Shown: positions 1-8,731, counted from the first letter of the stretch. The stretch is DNA of 40,000 bases from Rhizobiales bacterium TNE-4 (GCA_019083985.1 JAHRCV010000002.1:505001-545000); one strand, 5' to 3'. A program made the numbers and translations. Notes: generated from the sequence alone by a model not told the origin.

Positions 1-993
1 ACCGATACCGACATGTTTGATACCGATGCTTTGCGCAACATATTCGATATGGTCACACAACTGCTCAAGCGTGGCTTTAGGTGGCGGTCCCAATTCTTTT
101 GCACGCGCGGCATAGGCGGCATGACGATCGATGTCTTTCCGGCCTTTGGTATATTGGTCCTTGAGCGGGCGCGCCCAATCGAGCGCCGCCTGATTGATGA
201 ACTCCGGCACAAAGGTGAGCATGACGACACCGCCATTCTGCGGCACACGCTTGAGCACATCATCAGGGACATTGCGCGGATGATTGCACAACGCCCGTGC
301 ATTCGAATGCGAAAAGACGATCGGTGCCTTCGTCAGGTCGAGAACCTGGTGCATCACCTCATCCGTGACATGAGCGAGGTCGATCAGCATACCGAGACGG
401 TTCAATTCGCGGACGACTTCGCGCCCAAATTCCGTCAACCCACCATGGCGGCGCTCATCGGTGGCACTGTCGACCCAATCGAGCGTTTCATTATGCGAGA
501 GCACCATCAGCCGCGCCCCGGCCGCGTGCCAAATACGCAAAGGGGCAAGCGAGTTCTCAAGCCCCACACCACCTTCAACAGTCAGGAATGAGGCAATCTT
601 GCCAGCGCGCTTGGCTTTCGCAATATCGCTCGACTTCGTCGCTTGCATGAAAATATCCGGGTGGGCTTCGTTCATCCGACGCCACACATCGATCACTTCG
701 AGCACGGAGCGACCGGGATGTGCAATTTCCGTTGGTACGAAGGCCGACCAAAATTGCGCCGCAAGCCCGCTCTGCTTTAAGCGAGGAATGTCGGTATCAC
801 CCTCCTGATGCACACGGGTCAGATCATAGGCTGCCACATCCCCACGCGCCTGCGGATCGGCATAGATCACCCATGGCAGATCATTATGGCCATCAACGAG
901 AGCAATACGTTTGAGAAGTCGCTTTGCCTTGGCGAGCGCTGGGTCTTCGTTGCGCGTCGCTGAACGCTTTTTTGTTTTCGTCTTTGCTGCCAT
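1..993 (-). CDS. Membrane-dipeptidase family (peptidase M19) protein, partial at window edge
   Basis: The reading frame opens at ATG 993 after a strong GGGGAGG ribosome site and runs off the left edge, so the C-terminus is missing. The translation shows VDGHNDLPW near residues 33-41 (the HxD metal ligands of M19 dipeptidases), an EGG motif that supplies the bridging glutamate, a LAH motif and SHSNAR. These are the metal-binding landmarks of renal-dipeptidase-type zinc enzymes, which hydrolyse dipeptides. The N-terminus is lysine-rich with no signal peptide, which suggests a cytoplasmic enzyme. The gene lies 53 bp downstream of dsbB on the same strand. A link to the dipeptide-type transporter at 5131-8731 is inference from proximity. 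Confidence 0.9.
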   Translation of the reverse strand, partial: MAAKTKTKKRSATRNEDPALAKAKRLLKRIALVDGHNDLPWVIYADPQARGDVAAYDLTRVHQEGDTDIPRLKQSGLAAQFWSAFVPTEIAHPGRSVLEVIDVWRRMNEAHPDIFMQATKSSDIAKAKRAGKIASFLTVEGGVGLENSLAPLRIWHAAGARLMVLSHNETLDWVDSATDERRHGGLTEFGREVVRELNRLGMLIDLAHVTDEVMHQVLDLTKAPIVFSHSNARALCNHPRNVPDDVLKRVPQNGGVVMLTFVPEFINQAALDWARPLKDQYTKGRKDIDRHAAYAARAKELGPPPKATLEQLCDHIEYVAQSIGIKHVGIG

Positions 994-1046
994 ACGAGCC
1001 TCCCCCGATGTCCCGAGCGTAAGTCCGGCTCTCCGAAAATCAATGT

Positions 1047-1613
1047 CTAGTTTCGGTTATTGAGGCCGAGCAGCCGGTCGAGAAATTCATAACTCGTGGG
1101 ATCATCAGGGCAGGCACCGGCACCGCATTCTAAGGTCGTGCCGACAACATTCGCTACCGCCAGCAGAAAAAACACGCCAATCGCCAGCGCCCCCAACGCC
1201 GGGATGCTGGCATGGCGCTCATGCGACCAACGCGGCACGAAGAGAAGCATCAGTGAAGCGCCTGCGATAACACCGACAAACAGGATGAAAGCCCACGTGT
1301 AGAAATGGAGGCCGAGGAATGGGTCGCCATAAGCCCCTGTGCCCGGCACGATATGCAGCAGGATTTGCCGCATGGCGATGAACATGCCGAGGACGGCAGA
1401 GACGATCATCATGCCGTAATGGCGCGGATGGTGACTGACCGCGATATTGAGAACGAGGCCAATTCCGACACCGAACATCGCCATCCGTTGCAGCAGGCAA
1501 AGCGGACAGGGCAGATCATGATTGATCAATTGATCAGCGAGCGCAAAGCCCAGAGCCCCCGAGAGGCCCAACAAACCGAGGCTGTTCAAATAAATCAGGA
1601 CGCGACCGGACAT
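1047..1613 (-). CDS. Disulfide bond formation protein B (DsbB family)
   Basis: DsbB-family quinone reductase that reoxidises a periplasmic thiol oxidase. The ATG at 1613 gives 188 residues; a TTG two codons upstream is an alternative. The redox pair CPLC sits just after the first membrane helix, followed by LLQR as in DsbB. I count five hydrophobic segments instead of the usual four. The loop after the third has no cysteine, and the second cysteine pair (CGAGAC) is near the C-terminus after the fifth segment. With the N-terminus inside, both pairs would face the periplasm. The gene starts 9 bp after the DUF5993 stop, so the two are almost certainly co-transcribed. Confidence 0.9.
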   Translation of the reverse strand: MSGRVLIYLNSLGLLGLSGALGFALADQLINHDLPCPLCLLQRMAMFGVGIGLVLNIAVSHHPRHYGMMIVSAVLGMFIAMRQILLHIVPGTGAYGDPFLGLHFYTWAFILFVGVIAGASLMLLFVPRWSHERHASIPALGALAIGVFFLLAVANVVGTTLECGAGACPDDPTSYEFLDRLLGLNNRN

Positions 1614-1622
1614 GAGCAACCG

Positions 1623-1778
1623 TCAGAAAGCAAGGTCGAGCGAACTCGTCACATGATAGCGGAACATAGCAAGCATGGCCGCGAGACCTGCCAGCCACAA
1701 AAGGATCGAAAGCATCGCATGGCGGCGCCAGCCCGCAGCTATGGCACCGGTGAACAGAAGGAAGGGCAAAACCATCAT
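1623..1778 (-). CDS. Small DsbB-associated membrane protein (DUF5993-like)
   Basis: A 51-residue protein starting at tandem ATG codons (1778 and 1775). It has two hydrophobic helices separated by a short basic turn (GWRRH) and ends in a polar tail, FRYHVTSSLDLAF. Length, two-helix pattern and the LxF-type C-terminus match DUF5993, small proteins known to sit next to DsbB genes. The frame remains open upstream to a codon at 2024, but that extension is hydrophilic, has no family resemblance and would triple the usual size, so I prefer the short form. The ribosome site is weak, so the start is uncertain. No function is established; a DsbB partner role is inference. Confidence 0.7.
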   Translation of the reverse strand: MMVLPFLLFTGAIAAGWRRHAMLSILLWLAGLAAMLAMFRYHVTSSLDLAF

Positions 1779-2042
1779 CGCGCGCAACTCGTCGAAACCG
1801 TTCCTATGTTGCAGGATCAGCTTTATTTGCCAAGCCCGACCAAGTTCGATCAAGCGCGGCACATAGCCCTGCACCAAACCGCCTGAAATCGCCTGAGCTA
1901 TGCGCGCCACTTGCTTGACAGGTCGACCCCGCATGGGAAGTTGCAAAGACGGCCATGGGTGGCCATTGAGGGTTTGGTGCGTTCTATGGCTGTTCAGACG
2001 TTGAAGCGGACCGCCGCCGCACAAGGCGATTGAGCCGCAGCC

Positions 2043-2849
2043 ATGCCTTCGCCCGATATCGCTTATCTTGCGATGCTCACTCTCAAGATGCTCATCACTA
2101 TGCTGGTGGTCGTCGGCACGTCGCTAATCGTCGAACGAACAGGCCCCTTCATCGGCGGCATGATTGCGACGGTGCCGATCTCGGCGGGGCCGTCCTACAT
2201 TTTTCTCGCGCTCGACCATGATTCAGCATTCATCGCATCGGCGGCGTTGACCACACTCACCGCCAATGCTGCAACTATGCTCTTCGTCACGGTTTATGCG
2301 CATCTCGCGCAGCGACAGGGCATTGTGCGGAGCCTGGGCATTGGCTGGTTGGTCTGGTGCGTTCTGATGGCGGGCTTTTCTTTTGTGCCGTGGACGTTGG
2401 CAACCGCTTTATTGGCCAATGGCCTTGCATATGTGGTGAGCGCATATTTGTGCAAACCCTTCATGGCGGTACCAAGAGCGGGCGTCTTGAAACGTGGCAA
2501 ATGGGATATTCCCATGCGCGCTTTCGGTGTTGTCGCCCTCGTCGGAATCGTCATCACACTGGGTAATCTCGCTGGGCCGCAAGCCGCTGGCATCGCCGCC
2601 CCCTTCCCCATTGTGTTGTCGAGCCTTGCTGCGATGCTTCATCCACGCCTCGGTGGAAAGATCGCCGCTGCAACATTGGCCAATAGCCTCCCCGGCCTTG
2701 GCGGTTTTGCGTTTGCGATCACGGCGCTTCATGTCACGGCTGTTCCGCTTGGCTCTGCATGGGCGCTCGCCCTTGCCCTTTTCGTCAGCGTTGGCTGGAA
2801 TGCCGCTCTCGTCTTACGCAAACATCTTGCAACACGCCCATCCACTTGA
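2043..2849 (+). CDS. Integral membrane protein of unknown function
   Basis: A 268-residue protein made almost entirely of hydrophobic helices (about eight) with short loops. It carries conserved-looking segments GPFIGGMIATVPISAGPSY near residues 35-53 and LPGLGGFAFA in the last third, resembling a small permease or an uncharacterised inner-membrane family. I cannot assign a family. No clear Shine-Dalgarno precedes the ATG at 2043, and a start at 2073 would also give a complete first helix. It ends 13 bp before the acetamidase start on the same strand, so it may be co-transcribed and could concern uptake or export of an amide or ammonium; that is inference from position only. Confidence 0.7.
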   Translation: MPSPDIAYLAMLTLKMLITMLVVVGTSLIVERTGPFIGGMIATVPISAGPSYIFLALDHDSAFIASAALTTLTANAATMLFVTVYAHLAQRQGIVRSLGIGWLVWCVLMAGFSFVPWTLATALLANGLAYVVSAYLCKPFMAVPRAGVLKRGKWDIPMRAFGVVALVGIVITLGNLAGPQAAGIAAPFPIVLSSLAAMLHPRLGGKIAAATLANSLPGLGGFAFAITALHVTAVPLGSAWALALALFVSVGWNAALVLRKHLATRPST

Positions 2850-2862
2850 GGGATTTTCAAGG

Positions 2863-3819
2863 ATGCAACACCGGATCGACGCCAATGGCGACACTGTTCA
2901 CTGGGGCTACCTTGAAGCAGCCATTCCACCGCGACTGACGATTGCATCAGGCGATAGCGTGACCATGTCTACCGTTTCCGGCGGTCCGGAATTCATCCCT
3001 GCGTGGGCCAAAGAAACTCCGCCCGGCCTCATTGATGTTCATCAGAAAATCGGCAAGCCCACTTTGCCGGGCCACATCTGCACTGGCCCCGTTGCAGTGA
3101 CAGGCGCGAAGGCGGGTCATGCTCTGCAAATCGATATTCTCGACATCGCGTTGCATTATGATTTCGGCTATACTTATGTGCGGCCATTATCGGGCGCACT
3201 GCCTGATGAAGCGAAAGATTTCCGCAATTTCCCCTCACGCATCGATCGCACGACCAAATTGGCGCATATGCCATGGGGCCATGCCATTCCCTGTGACCGA
3301 CCTTTTTTTGGCGTGATGGTGACGGCACCACCGCGCGAATGGGGCCGGATCAACACGCTGCCGCCGCGCCGTAATGGCGGCAATCTTGATAACAAAGAAT
3401 TGATCGCTGGCACGACACTCTATTTGCCGGTCTTCGTCGATGGTGCCAATTTCTCGGTCGGTGATGGGCATGGCGCGCAAGGCGATGGCGAAGTCTGCAT
3501 CACCGCCATCGAGACAGGTCTGATCGGCACATTCCGGCTAACGGCACGCAATGATATGACATTGACATGGCCGATGGCTGAGACGGCGACGCACATGATC
3601 ACGATGGCGTTTGATCCCTCGCTTGATGCCGCCGCACAAATTGCGCTGACATCAATGATTGATCTTGTGACAGCGCGCACGCCGCTTGATCGCGATGAAG
3701 CCTATGCGCTGCTCTCGCTTGTCGCCGATGTACGCGTGACCCAGCTCGTGAATGGCAATAAAGGCATTCACGTCATGCTGGCGAAAGAATGGTTCGACAA
3801 GCCGGTGAAGCGCGCCTGA
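2863..3819 (+). CDS. Acetamidase/formamidase family protein
   Basis: A 318-residue FmdA/AmdA-family hydrolase, which releases ammonia from formamide, acetamide or similar short amides. The signature VGDGHGAQGDGE lies in the middle, and PPREWGRINTLPPRRNGGN precedes it, as in this family. The frame is open further upstream to 2494, but that part overlaps the membrane-protein gene and looks unlike the family; the ATG at 2863 follows a CAAGG site and begins a typical N-terminus. Its last codons lie inside a perfect inverted repeat shared with the convergent amidohydrolase. It probably forms an operon with the preceding membrane protein. The exact amide substrate cannot be told. Confidence 0.93.
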   Translation: MQHRIDANGDTVHWGYLEAAIPPRLTIASGDSVTMSTVSGGPEFIPAWAKETPPGLIDVHQKIGKPTLPGHICTGPVAVTGAKAGHALQIDILDIALHYDFGYTYVRPLSGALPDEAKDFRNFPSRIDRTTKLAHMPWGHAIPCDRPFFGVMVTAPPREWGRINTLPPRRNGGNLDNKELIAGTTLYLPVFVDGANFSVGDGHGAQGDGEVCITAIETGLIGTFRLTARNDMTLTWPMAETATHMITMAFDPSLDAAAQIALTSMIDLVTARTPLDRDEAYALLSLVADVRVTQLVNGNKGIHVMLAKEWFDKPVKRA

Positions 3820-3831
3820 AATCAGGCGCGC
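3810..3831. terminator. Hairpin shared by two convergent gene ends
   Basis: A 9-bp GC-rich perfect stem (GCGCGCCTG / CAGGCGCGC) closes a 4-nt loop. It contains the stop codon of the plus-strand acetamidase and the stop of the minus-strand amidohydrolase, so both proteins end within the palindrome. There is no T-run on either side, so classical intrinsic termination is uncertain; it may instead protect mRNA 3' ends. Confidence 0.5.
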
Positions 3832-5060
3832 GCCAACGTCACAAGGGTCTGCAACAGCACGTCCGCGCCTGCCTTCGCCCATTCGGGGAAAATGGTTTCC
3901 GCCTCATTGTGCGAGAGACCATCGACACACGGGCAGAAGATCATCGCCGCTGGCGCGACCTTGGCAATGTGGAAGGCATCATGCCCAGCGCCTGACGCGA
4001 TATCGCGATGCTTATAGCCCGATTCATCGGATGCCGTGCGGATGAGCTGACAAATCTCAGGGTTGAATTGGACCGGCGGCTGCGCACCAGCGGGATCGAT
4101 GACGATATCAAGACCCTGTGCGGCCGCGATCGCCTGTGAATCCTTCATGAACTGATCGGCCATGGCTGCAAGTGCATCGCCATCGACATGCCGGAAATCG
4201 ACCGTGAATTTCACCAAGCCTGGAATGACATTGCGGGAATTGGGCGAGACTTCCATGAAGCCGACCGTGCCCACAGAATTGGGATGCGCGAGCGCGATCT
4301 GATGCACACGCTCGACGATGCGCGAGGCACCCAACAGCGCGTCAAACCGGCGTGCCATCGGTGTTGCACCCGTATGGCTATCGCGTCCCTTGATTTCCAC
4401 GTCGAACCAACGGAACCCCTGCCCCGTCGTCACCACGCCAATTTCGCAGCCTTCCATTTCTAGGATAGGGCCTTGCTCGATGTGCAATTCGACATAGGCA
4501 TGCAGCTTGCGCGCGCCGGTCTTCTCGTCGCCGATGAAACCACCGCCCGTCAGCGCGTCGCCGAAACTCACGCCTTGCGCATCTTTACGTGCGAGCGCCC
4601 AATCACGCGGATGTGTGCCTGCAAACACACCTGAAGCGAGCATAGCGGGGCCAAAACGGCACCCTTCTTCATTCGTCCAGTTGATGACTTCAATCGGCCG
4701 TTCCGTGACAATGCCGAGCTCATTGAGCGTGCGCACCACTTCAAGGCCGGCGAGCACGCCGAGCACGCCATCGAATTTTCCGCCAGTCGGCTGCGTATCA
4801 AGATGGCTGCCGGTCGCCACAGGAGCGAGCTCATTGTTGCGCCCAGACCGGCGCGCAAACATCGTGCCCATATCGTCAACGCCGACAGTAAGCCCCGCCT
4901 CTTCGCACCAACGCCGGAACAGGGCGCGCCCTTCACGGTCGACATCCGTGAGCGTCTGGCGATTGCAGCCTCCGCCCGGCGTCGCCCCGATCTTGGCCAT
5001 CTCCATCAGGCTGTCCCACAGCCTTGCGCTATTGATGCGGAGATTGCCTTGCGTACTCAT
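3822..5060 (-). CDS. M20-family N-carbamoyl-L-amino acid hydrolase / allantoate amidohydrolase
   Basis: A 412-residue zinc- or manganese-dependent amidohydrolase of the hydantoinase/carbamoylase group. Metal-ligand motifs are visible: GSHLDTQPTGGKFDGVLG near residue 83, NEEGCRFGPAML near 130, a histidine-containing HIEQG near 193 and the late GAGHDAF. Members cleave N-carbamoyl groups from amino acids or allantoate, giving ammonia and CO2; the sequence alone does not separate the two. It is the last gene of the transporter operon, 70 bp after the second permease, so the imported compound is probably its substrate or a precursor. It converges on the acetamidase gene. It may equally be annotated as a Zn-dependent hydrolase or beta-ureidopropionase-like. 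Confidence 0.9.
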   Translation of the reverse strand: MSTQGNLRINSARLWDSLMEMAKIGATPGGGCNRQTLTDVDREGRALFRRWCEEAGLTVGVDDMGTMFARRSGRNNELAPVATGSHLDTQPTGGKFDGVLGVLAGLEVVRTLNELGIVTERPIEVINWTNEEGCRFGPAMLASGVFAGTHPRDWALARKDAQGVSFGDALTGGGFIGDEKTGARKLHAYVELHIEQGPILEMEGCEIGVVTTGQGFRWFDVEIKGRDSHTGATPMARRFDALLGASRIVERVHQIALAHPNSVGTVGFMEVSPNSRNVIPGLVKFTVDFRHVDGDALAAMADQFMKDSQAIAAAQGLDIVIDPAGAQPPVQFNPEICQLIRTASDESGYKHRDIASGAGHDAFHIAKVAPAAMIFCPCVDGLSHNEAETIFPEWAKAGADVLLQTLVTLARA

Positions 5061-5130
5061 GAGCGACCCTTTCAGACAAATTCATTAGCCGCCACATAAT
5101 GCGGCGATTCGGATACGCTGAGTTCTGCAA

Positions 5131-6084
5131 TCAGCGCAATTTGGGATTGAGCGCATCGCGCAGCCAATCTCCCAAGAGATTAATGGCCAGCGCCAAGACG
5201 ATCAGGGTGAGCGCAGGGAACAACAGAATCCACCATTCGCCAGAGAACAGAAATTGCTGGCCAATACGGATCAAAGTTCCGAGCGAAGGTTGTGTGGGCG
5301 GCATACCGACGCCAAGGAAGGAGAGCGTCGCCTCCTCGATGATCGCGAGCGCCAAATTGATCGTTGCGATGACCGTAATGGGGCCCATCACATTAGGCAG
5401 GATGTGCAACGCCATGATCGCAAGACCCGATCGACCGCTGACGCGTGCGGCCTGAACATATTCGCGGTCTTTTTCAATCAAGGTTGAGCCGCGCACGGTC
5501 CGCGCATATTGCGCCCAATTCGAAAGGCCAATCGCGATGATGAGGAGAAAGAGCGTCGCACTTTCCTGCTGCGCTGGCGGGATCACGCCACGGGCGACAC
5601 CGAACACGAGGAGCGCGATCAAAATGGCCGGAAAAGACAATTGCACATCGGCAACGCGCATCACGATAGACTCGACCTTGCCACCATAATACCCGGCAAT
5701 GAGACCTAGCAAGACGCCAAAAACCATAGAGAACAGAACGGACGCAGCGCCCACCAAAAGCGACACGCGCGTTCCGTAAACAACAGCGGACAGCATATCG
5801 CGCCCCTGCGGATCGGTGCCGAAGAGGAACATATTATTGGTGAACTCATTCGGCACGCCCGGCTTGGTCATGCCATCCATCAAATTCAGCGCTGCTGGAT
5901 CGAACGGATCCTGCGGCACAAAATAGGGGCCCACCAGCGCGCCGCCGATCATGAACAGAGATAGCAACGCTGAAAGGATCGCGACAGGCGAATGACGGAA
6001 GGCATAGACAAGATCGCTGTCATAGAAACGATGCCAGCGGCTTTCCTGCTGTTCCGGCTGCGGTGAAGACGACAATGTGCTCAT
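5131..6084 (-). CDS. ABC transporter permease, DppC/OppC type
   Basis: A 317-residue inner-membrane permease. It has a cytoplasmic N-terminus, a first helix near residue 35, the periplasmic segment with DPFDPAALN and FGTDPQGRD typical of OppC/DppC, and then five helices of the BPD-type permease domain. An EAA-type coupling loop with AARVSGRSG lies near residue 212, and ILPNVMGP follows. It begins one base after the stop of the partner permease at 6086, showing translational coupling. It should form the channel with the DppB-like protein for a peptide-like or N-carbamoyl solute. No ATPase gene accompanies it in this operon. Confidence 0.92.
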   Translation of the reverse strand: MSTLSSSPQPEQQESRWHRFYDSDLVYAFRHSPVAILSALLSLFMIGGALVGPYFVPQDPFDPAALNLMDGMTKPGVPNEFTNNMFLFGTDPQGRDMLSAVVYGTRVSLLVGAASVLFSMVFGVLLGLIAGYYGGKVESIVMRVADVQLSFPAILIALLVFGVARGVIPPAQQESATLFLLIIAIGLSNWAQYARTVRGSTLIEKDREYVQAARVSGRSGLAIMALHILPNVMGPITVIATINLALAIIEEATLSFLGVGMPPTQPSLGTLIRIGQQFLFSGEWWILLFPALTLIVLALAINLLGDWLRDALNPKLR

Positions 6085-6085
6085 C

Positions 6086-7072
6086 TCAATGCGCCTTTCC
6101 GAGGCGCGACTGGCTGCGCAGGCGCGGATCGATCACGAAATACAAAAGATCGACGACGAGGCTGACGATCACGAAGACAGACGCAACAAACATCAGATAG
6201 GCCGCCATCACCGGCACATCCGCAAATTGCACCGCATTGACGAAGAGCGATCCAAGGCCAGGCCATTGGAACACGGTCTCGGTAACAATAGCGAAGGCAA
6301 TCACTGAACCAAGTTGCAGACCGGCAATCGTCACCACGGGTACGAGCGTGTTCCGCAAGGCATGCCGCATCTGGATCGACCGTTCAGAGATGCCGCGAGC
6401 GCGCGCAAAACGAACATAATCGGTCCGCATCGCTTCGAGCATTTCTGATCGCACAAGGCGCATGATGAGCGTCAATTGAAAAAAACCGAGCGTCAGCACT
6501 GGCATGACAAGCGATTTCAAGCCGGATTCGGTGAGAAGTCCTGTACTCCACCAACCGATTTTGACGACGTCGCCGCGCCCGAACGAGGGCAGCATGCGTA
6601 ACTCCACCGCAAACACATAAATGAGCCCGATGCCAATCAAGAAAGTCGGCAAAGACACGCCCACCAAACTCAATGTCATGATGGTGTTGCTGACGAAGCC
6701 GGTCCGGTGGATCGCCGCGTAGATCCCGAGCATCACGCCGAACACGGTCGAAAAAATAGCTGACAAAACCGCCAGTTCGACGGTTGCGGGCAAGCGCTCT
6801 TGAATGAGGTCGGAGACTTTGCGGCCCTGCCTGTAGGAGACACCAAACTCGCCACGCGCGGCATTGCCCATGAAGCGCACAAATTGCACCGGCCATGGAT
6901 CGTTGAGCCCGAGCCGTTCGGACAATTCCTGCCGGTCCTGCAGCGTCGCTTCCTGCCCCACCATATTGGCCACAGGGTCACCAACGAAGCGGAACATTGA
7001 AAAGGCGATGAAGGCCACCGCCACGAGTACGAGCAGACCCAGAACCAGCGACCGGAGCGCGTAGGCAAACAT
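6086..7072 (-). CDS. ABC transporter permease, DppB/OppB type
   Basis: A 328-residue permease with the N-terminal helix and FRFVGDP segment of DppB/OppB proteins, then a periplasmic stretch (LGLNDPWPVQFVRF) and a BPD-type domain with about five further helices. The coupling loop FARARGISERSIQMRHALRN near residue 240 is characteristic. It is the heterodimer partner of the DppC-like protein. It starts after an intercistronic stem-loop that separates it from the binding-protein gene, which would lower permease expression relative to the binding protein. Confidence 0.92.
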   Translation of the reverse strand: MFAYALRSLVLGLLVLVAVAFIAFSMFRFVGDPVANMVGQEATLQDRQELSERLGLNDPWPVQFVRFMGNAARGEFGVSYRQGRKVSDLIQERLPATVELAVLSAIFSTVFGVMLGIYAAIHRTGFVSNTIMTLSLVGVSLPTFLIGIGLIYVFAVELRMLPSFGRGDVVKIGWWSTGLLTESGLKSLVMPVLTLGFFQLTLIMRLVRSEMLEAMRTDYVRFARARGISERSIQMRHALRNTLVPVVTIAGLQLGSVIAFAIVTETVFQWPGLGSLFVNAVQFADVPVMAAYLMFVASVFVIVSLVVDLLYFVIDPRLRSQSRLGKAH

Positions 7073-7087
7073 GCGATGGGGTAATCC

Positions 7088-7118
7088 AAAAAAGAGGCCA
7101 GGGCCTTGCGGCCCTGGC
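7088..7118 (-). terminator. Intercistronic intrinsic-terminator-like stem-loop
   Basis: On the minus strand a 9-bp stem (GCCAGGGCC / GGCCCTGGC) with a 4-nt loop is followed by CTC and a run of six T. It lies between the binding-protein stop at 7136 and the permease start at 7072, so it probably acts as a partial terminator or 3'-end stabiliser that leaves binding-protein mRNA in excess. Confidence 0.75.
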
Positions 7119-7135
7119 GCATCATTGCATCACGA

Positions 7136-8731
7136 TCAGTTCGCGAACTTGACCATTTTGAGCTTCGGCGTGTTGGAGACGTCGACCGGAATGTCGATGT
7201 TCTTCTTCATCGCGTACGCCAAAGTCTGGTTGTGCACGGGGATGTAAACCACATCGTCCTTCAGCACTTTCCAAATCTCAGCAATGGTCGCGTTGCGCTT
7301 GGCCGTATCCGTCTCGCTGTTGAGCGATTGGATCATCTTGTCGACTTCCTTGTTCGAATAGCCCGTGCCATTCGAGGAGCCGAGGCTGCCTTCACGCGTG
7401 TGATAGAGGAAAGTGAAGATGTAGTTGCTGTCGAAGGTCGGCACGCCCCAGCCATACATATAGAGATCCGTTTCAGCCGGCTGCTTCAGCACAAGCGGGA
7501 AATGGATCGACTTGGATTGGCTGACGAGATTGACCTTGATACCGATCTGCGCCCACATGCCCACGACCGCCTGACAGATCGCCTCGTCATTGACATAACG
7601 ATCATTCGGGCAGTGCAGCGTGACCGAGAAACCGTTCGGATAACCGGCATCCGCCATCAGCTTCTTGGCAGCGGCGACATCGCTCGCCGGTACCGCGTCG
7701 AGTTCCTTCGTCCAACCATTCACGAAGGGCGGCATGATAACGCCCGTCGGAATGGATTCACCGCGCATCACGACGCGCTGGATTGCCGCGCGATTGACAG
7801 CCATGTTCATGGCCTGACGCACGCGCTTATCGGCGAACGGATTTTTGCCGTCGACATTGTCAGACTTCAGATCCGCCGCGCCAACATTCATACCAAAGAA
7901 GATCGTCCGATTTTCCGGCCCACTATTGAGGCGGACCTTCTGATCTTCCTTCAGCTTGGCAATATCCTGCACCGGCACGTCCTGGACGAAATCAATCTCG
8001 CCCGACAAGAGCGCGGCGACGCGCGTCGCGTCAGCCTTGATCGGCGTATAGATGATTTCGGTGACCTGCAGAGGCACTTCACCCTTGCCCCAATAGGCAT
8101 CGTTCCGCTTCATGACCGTTTTCACGTCCGGCTCGCGCGAAACAAGAACGAACGGGCCAGTGCCATTGGCATTGCGGACGGCGAAGTTTTCTTCCTTGTT
8201 CTTGAAGTCTTGCGCCTTGGTCGTGTTGTTCTTTTCTGCCCACGCCTTGCTCATGATCAAGATCGAGTTCGTCGCGTTGATCAGCAGCGGATCGGGGCTC
8301 TTCGTTTTGATCTGCACCGTGTTGTCATCGACCTTGGTGACCGAGGCCACGCTCGTCAGATAACCTTTGAAATCGGATGTCGGCTGCATAGCGCGCTGAT
8401 AAGAGAACACCACGTCGTCAGCCGTCAGCGGCGTGCCATCATGGAACTTCACACCGGGACGCAGCTTGAATTCCCATACAGACGGATCGTTCGGCAGAAC
8501 GCGCCACGAGACGGCCAGCGCCGGAAGCAGCTTGCCGGCGGCATCGCGTTCGGTCAGCGCTTCATAGATGTGGTTGTTGAGCGTCGTCGTCGGGCCTTCG
8601 TTCTGCCCATGCGGATCGAGCGTCAGCGAGTCGCCCGAACGGGCCCATTTCAGCGTCTGCGCCGACGCGGCCGAGGCCAAGATGGTCCCGACGGCCAAAA
8701 CGGCGAGAAAAGCTTTTGAAAAGGTCTTCAT
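7136..8731 (-). CDS. Periplasmic solute-binding protein, peptide/dipeptide ABC family (SBP family 5)
   Basis: A 531-residue extracytoplasmic binding protein of the DppA/OppA family. A Sec signal peptide (MKTFSKAFLAVLAVG, cleaved after a SAASAQ-like site near residue 24) is followed by the family opening: LTLDPHGQNEGPTT, YEALTERD, and LRPGVKFHDGTPLTADDVVFS near residue 90. There is no lipobox cysteine, so the mature protein is soluble in the periplasm. The ATG at 8731 follows a GGGGAG ribosome site. It is the first gene of the operon with two permeases and the M20 amidohydrolase. The ligand could be a dipeptide, ureide or N-carbamoyl amino acid; the last two are inferred from the downstream enzyme. 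Confidence 0.93.
   Translation of the reverse strand: MKTFSKAFLAVLAVGTILASAASAQTLKWARSGDSLTLDPHGQNEGPTTTLNNHIYEALTERDAAGKLLPALAVSWRVLPNDPSVWEFKLRPGVKFHDGTPLTADDVVFSYQRAMQPTSDFKGYLTSVASVTKVDDNTVQIKTKSPDPLLINATNSILIMSKAWAEKNNTTKAQDFKNKEENFAVRNANGTGPFVLVSREPDVKTVMKRNDAYWGKGEVPLQVTEIIYTPIKADATRVAALLSGEIDFVQDVPVQDIAKLKEDQKVRLNSGPENRTIFFGMNVGAADLKSDNVDGKNPFADKRVRQAMNMAVNRAAIQRVVMRGESIPTGVIMPPFVNGWTKELDAVPASDVAAAKKLMADAGYPNGFSVTLHCPNDRYVNDEAICQAVVGMWAQIGIKVNLVSQSKSIHFPLVLKQPAETDLYMYGWGVPTFDSNYIFTFLYHTREGSLGSSNGTGYSNKEVDKMIQSLNSETDTAKRNATIAEIWKVLKDDVVYIPVHNQTLAYAMKKNIDIPVDVSNTPKLKMVKFAN

Noticed and set aside
13-914. Plus-strand open frames over the left edge
   Set aside because: They are shadows of the minus-strand M19 dipeptidase, whose motifs are clear.
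1779-2024. Longer 133-codon version of the DUF5993-like gene
   Set aside because: The added part is hydrophilic with no resemblance to the family, which is about 50-70 residues.
2494-2862. N-terminal extension of the acetamidase frame
   Set aside because: It overlaps the membrane-protein gene, does not resemble the family and lacks a ribosome site; the ATG at 2863 has both a site and a family N-terminus.
7106-8719. Long plus-strand open frame of 537 codons
   Set aside because: It is antisense to the binding-protein gene, is rich in Arg/His/Asp as expected for a shadow frame and has no domain; the minus-strand gene has a signal peptide and family motifs.
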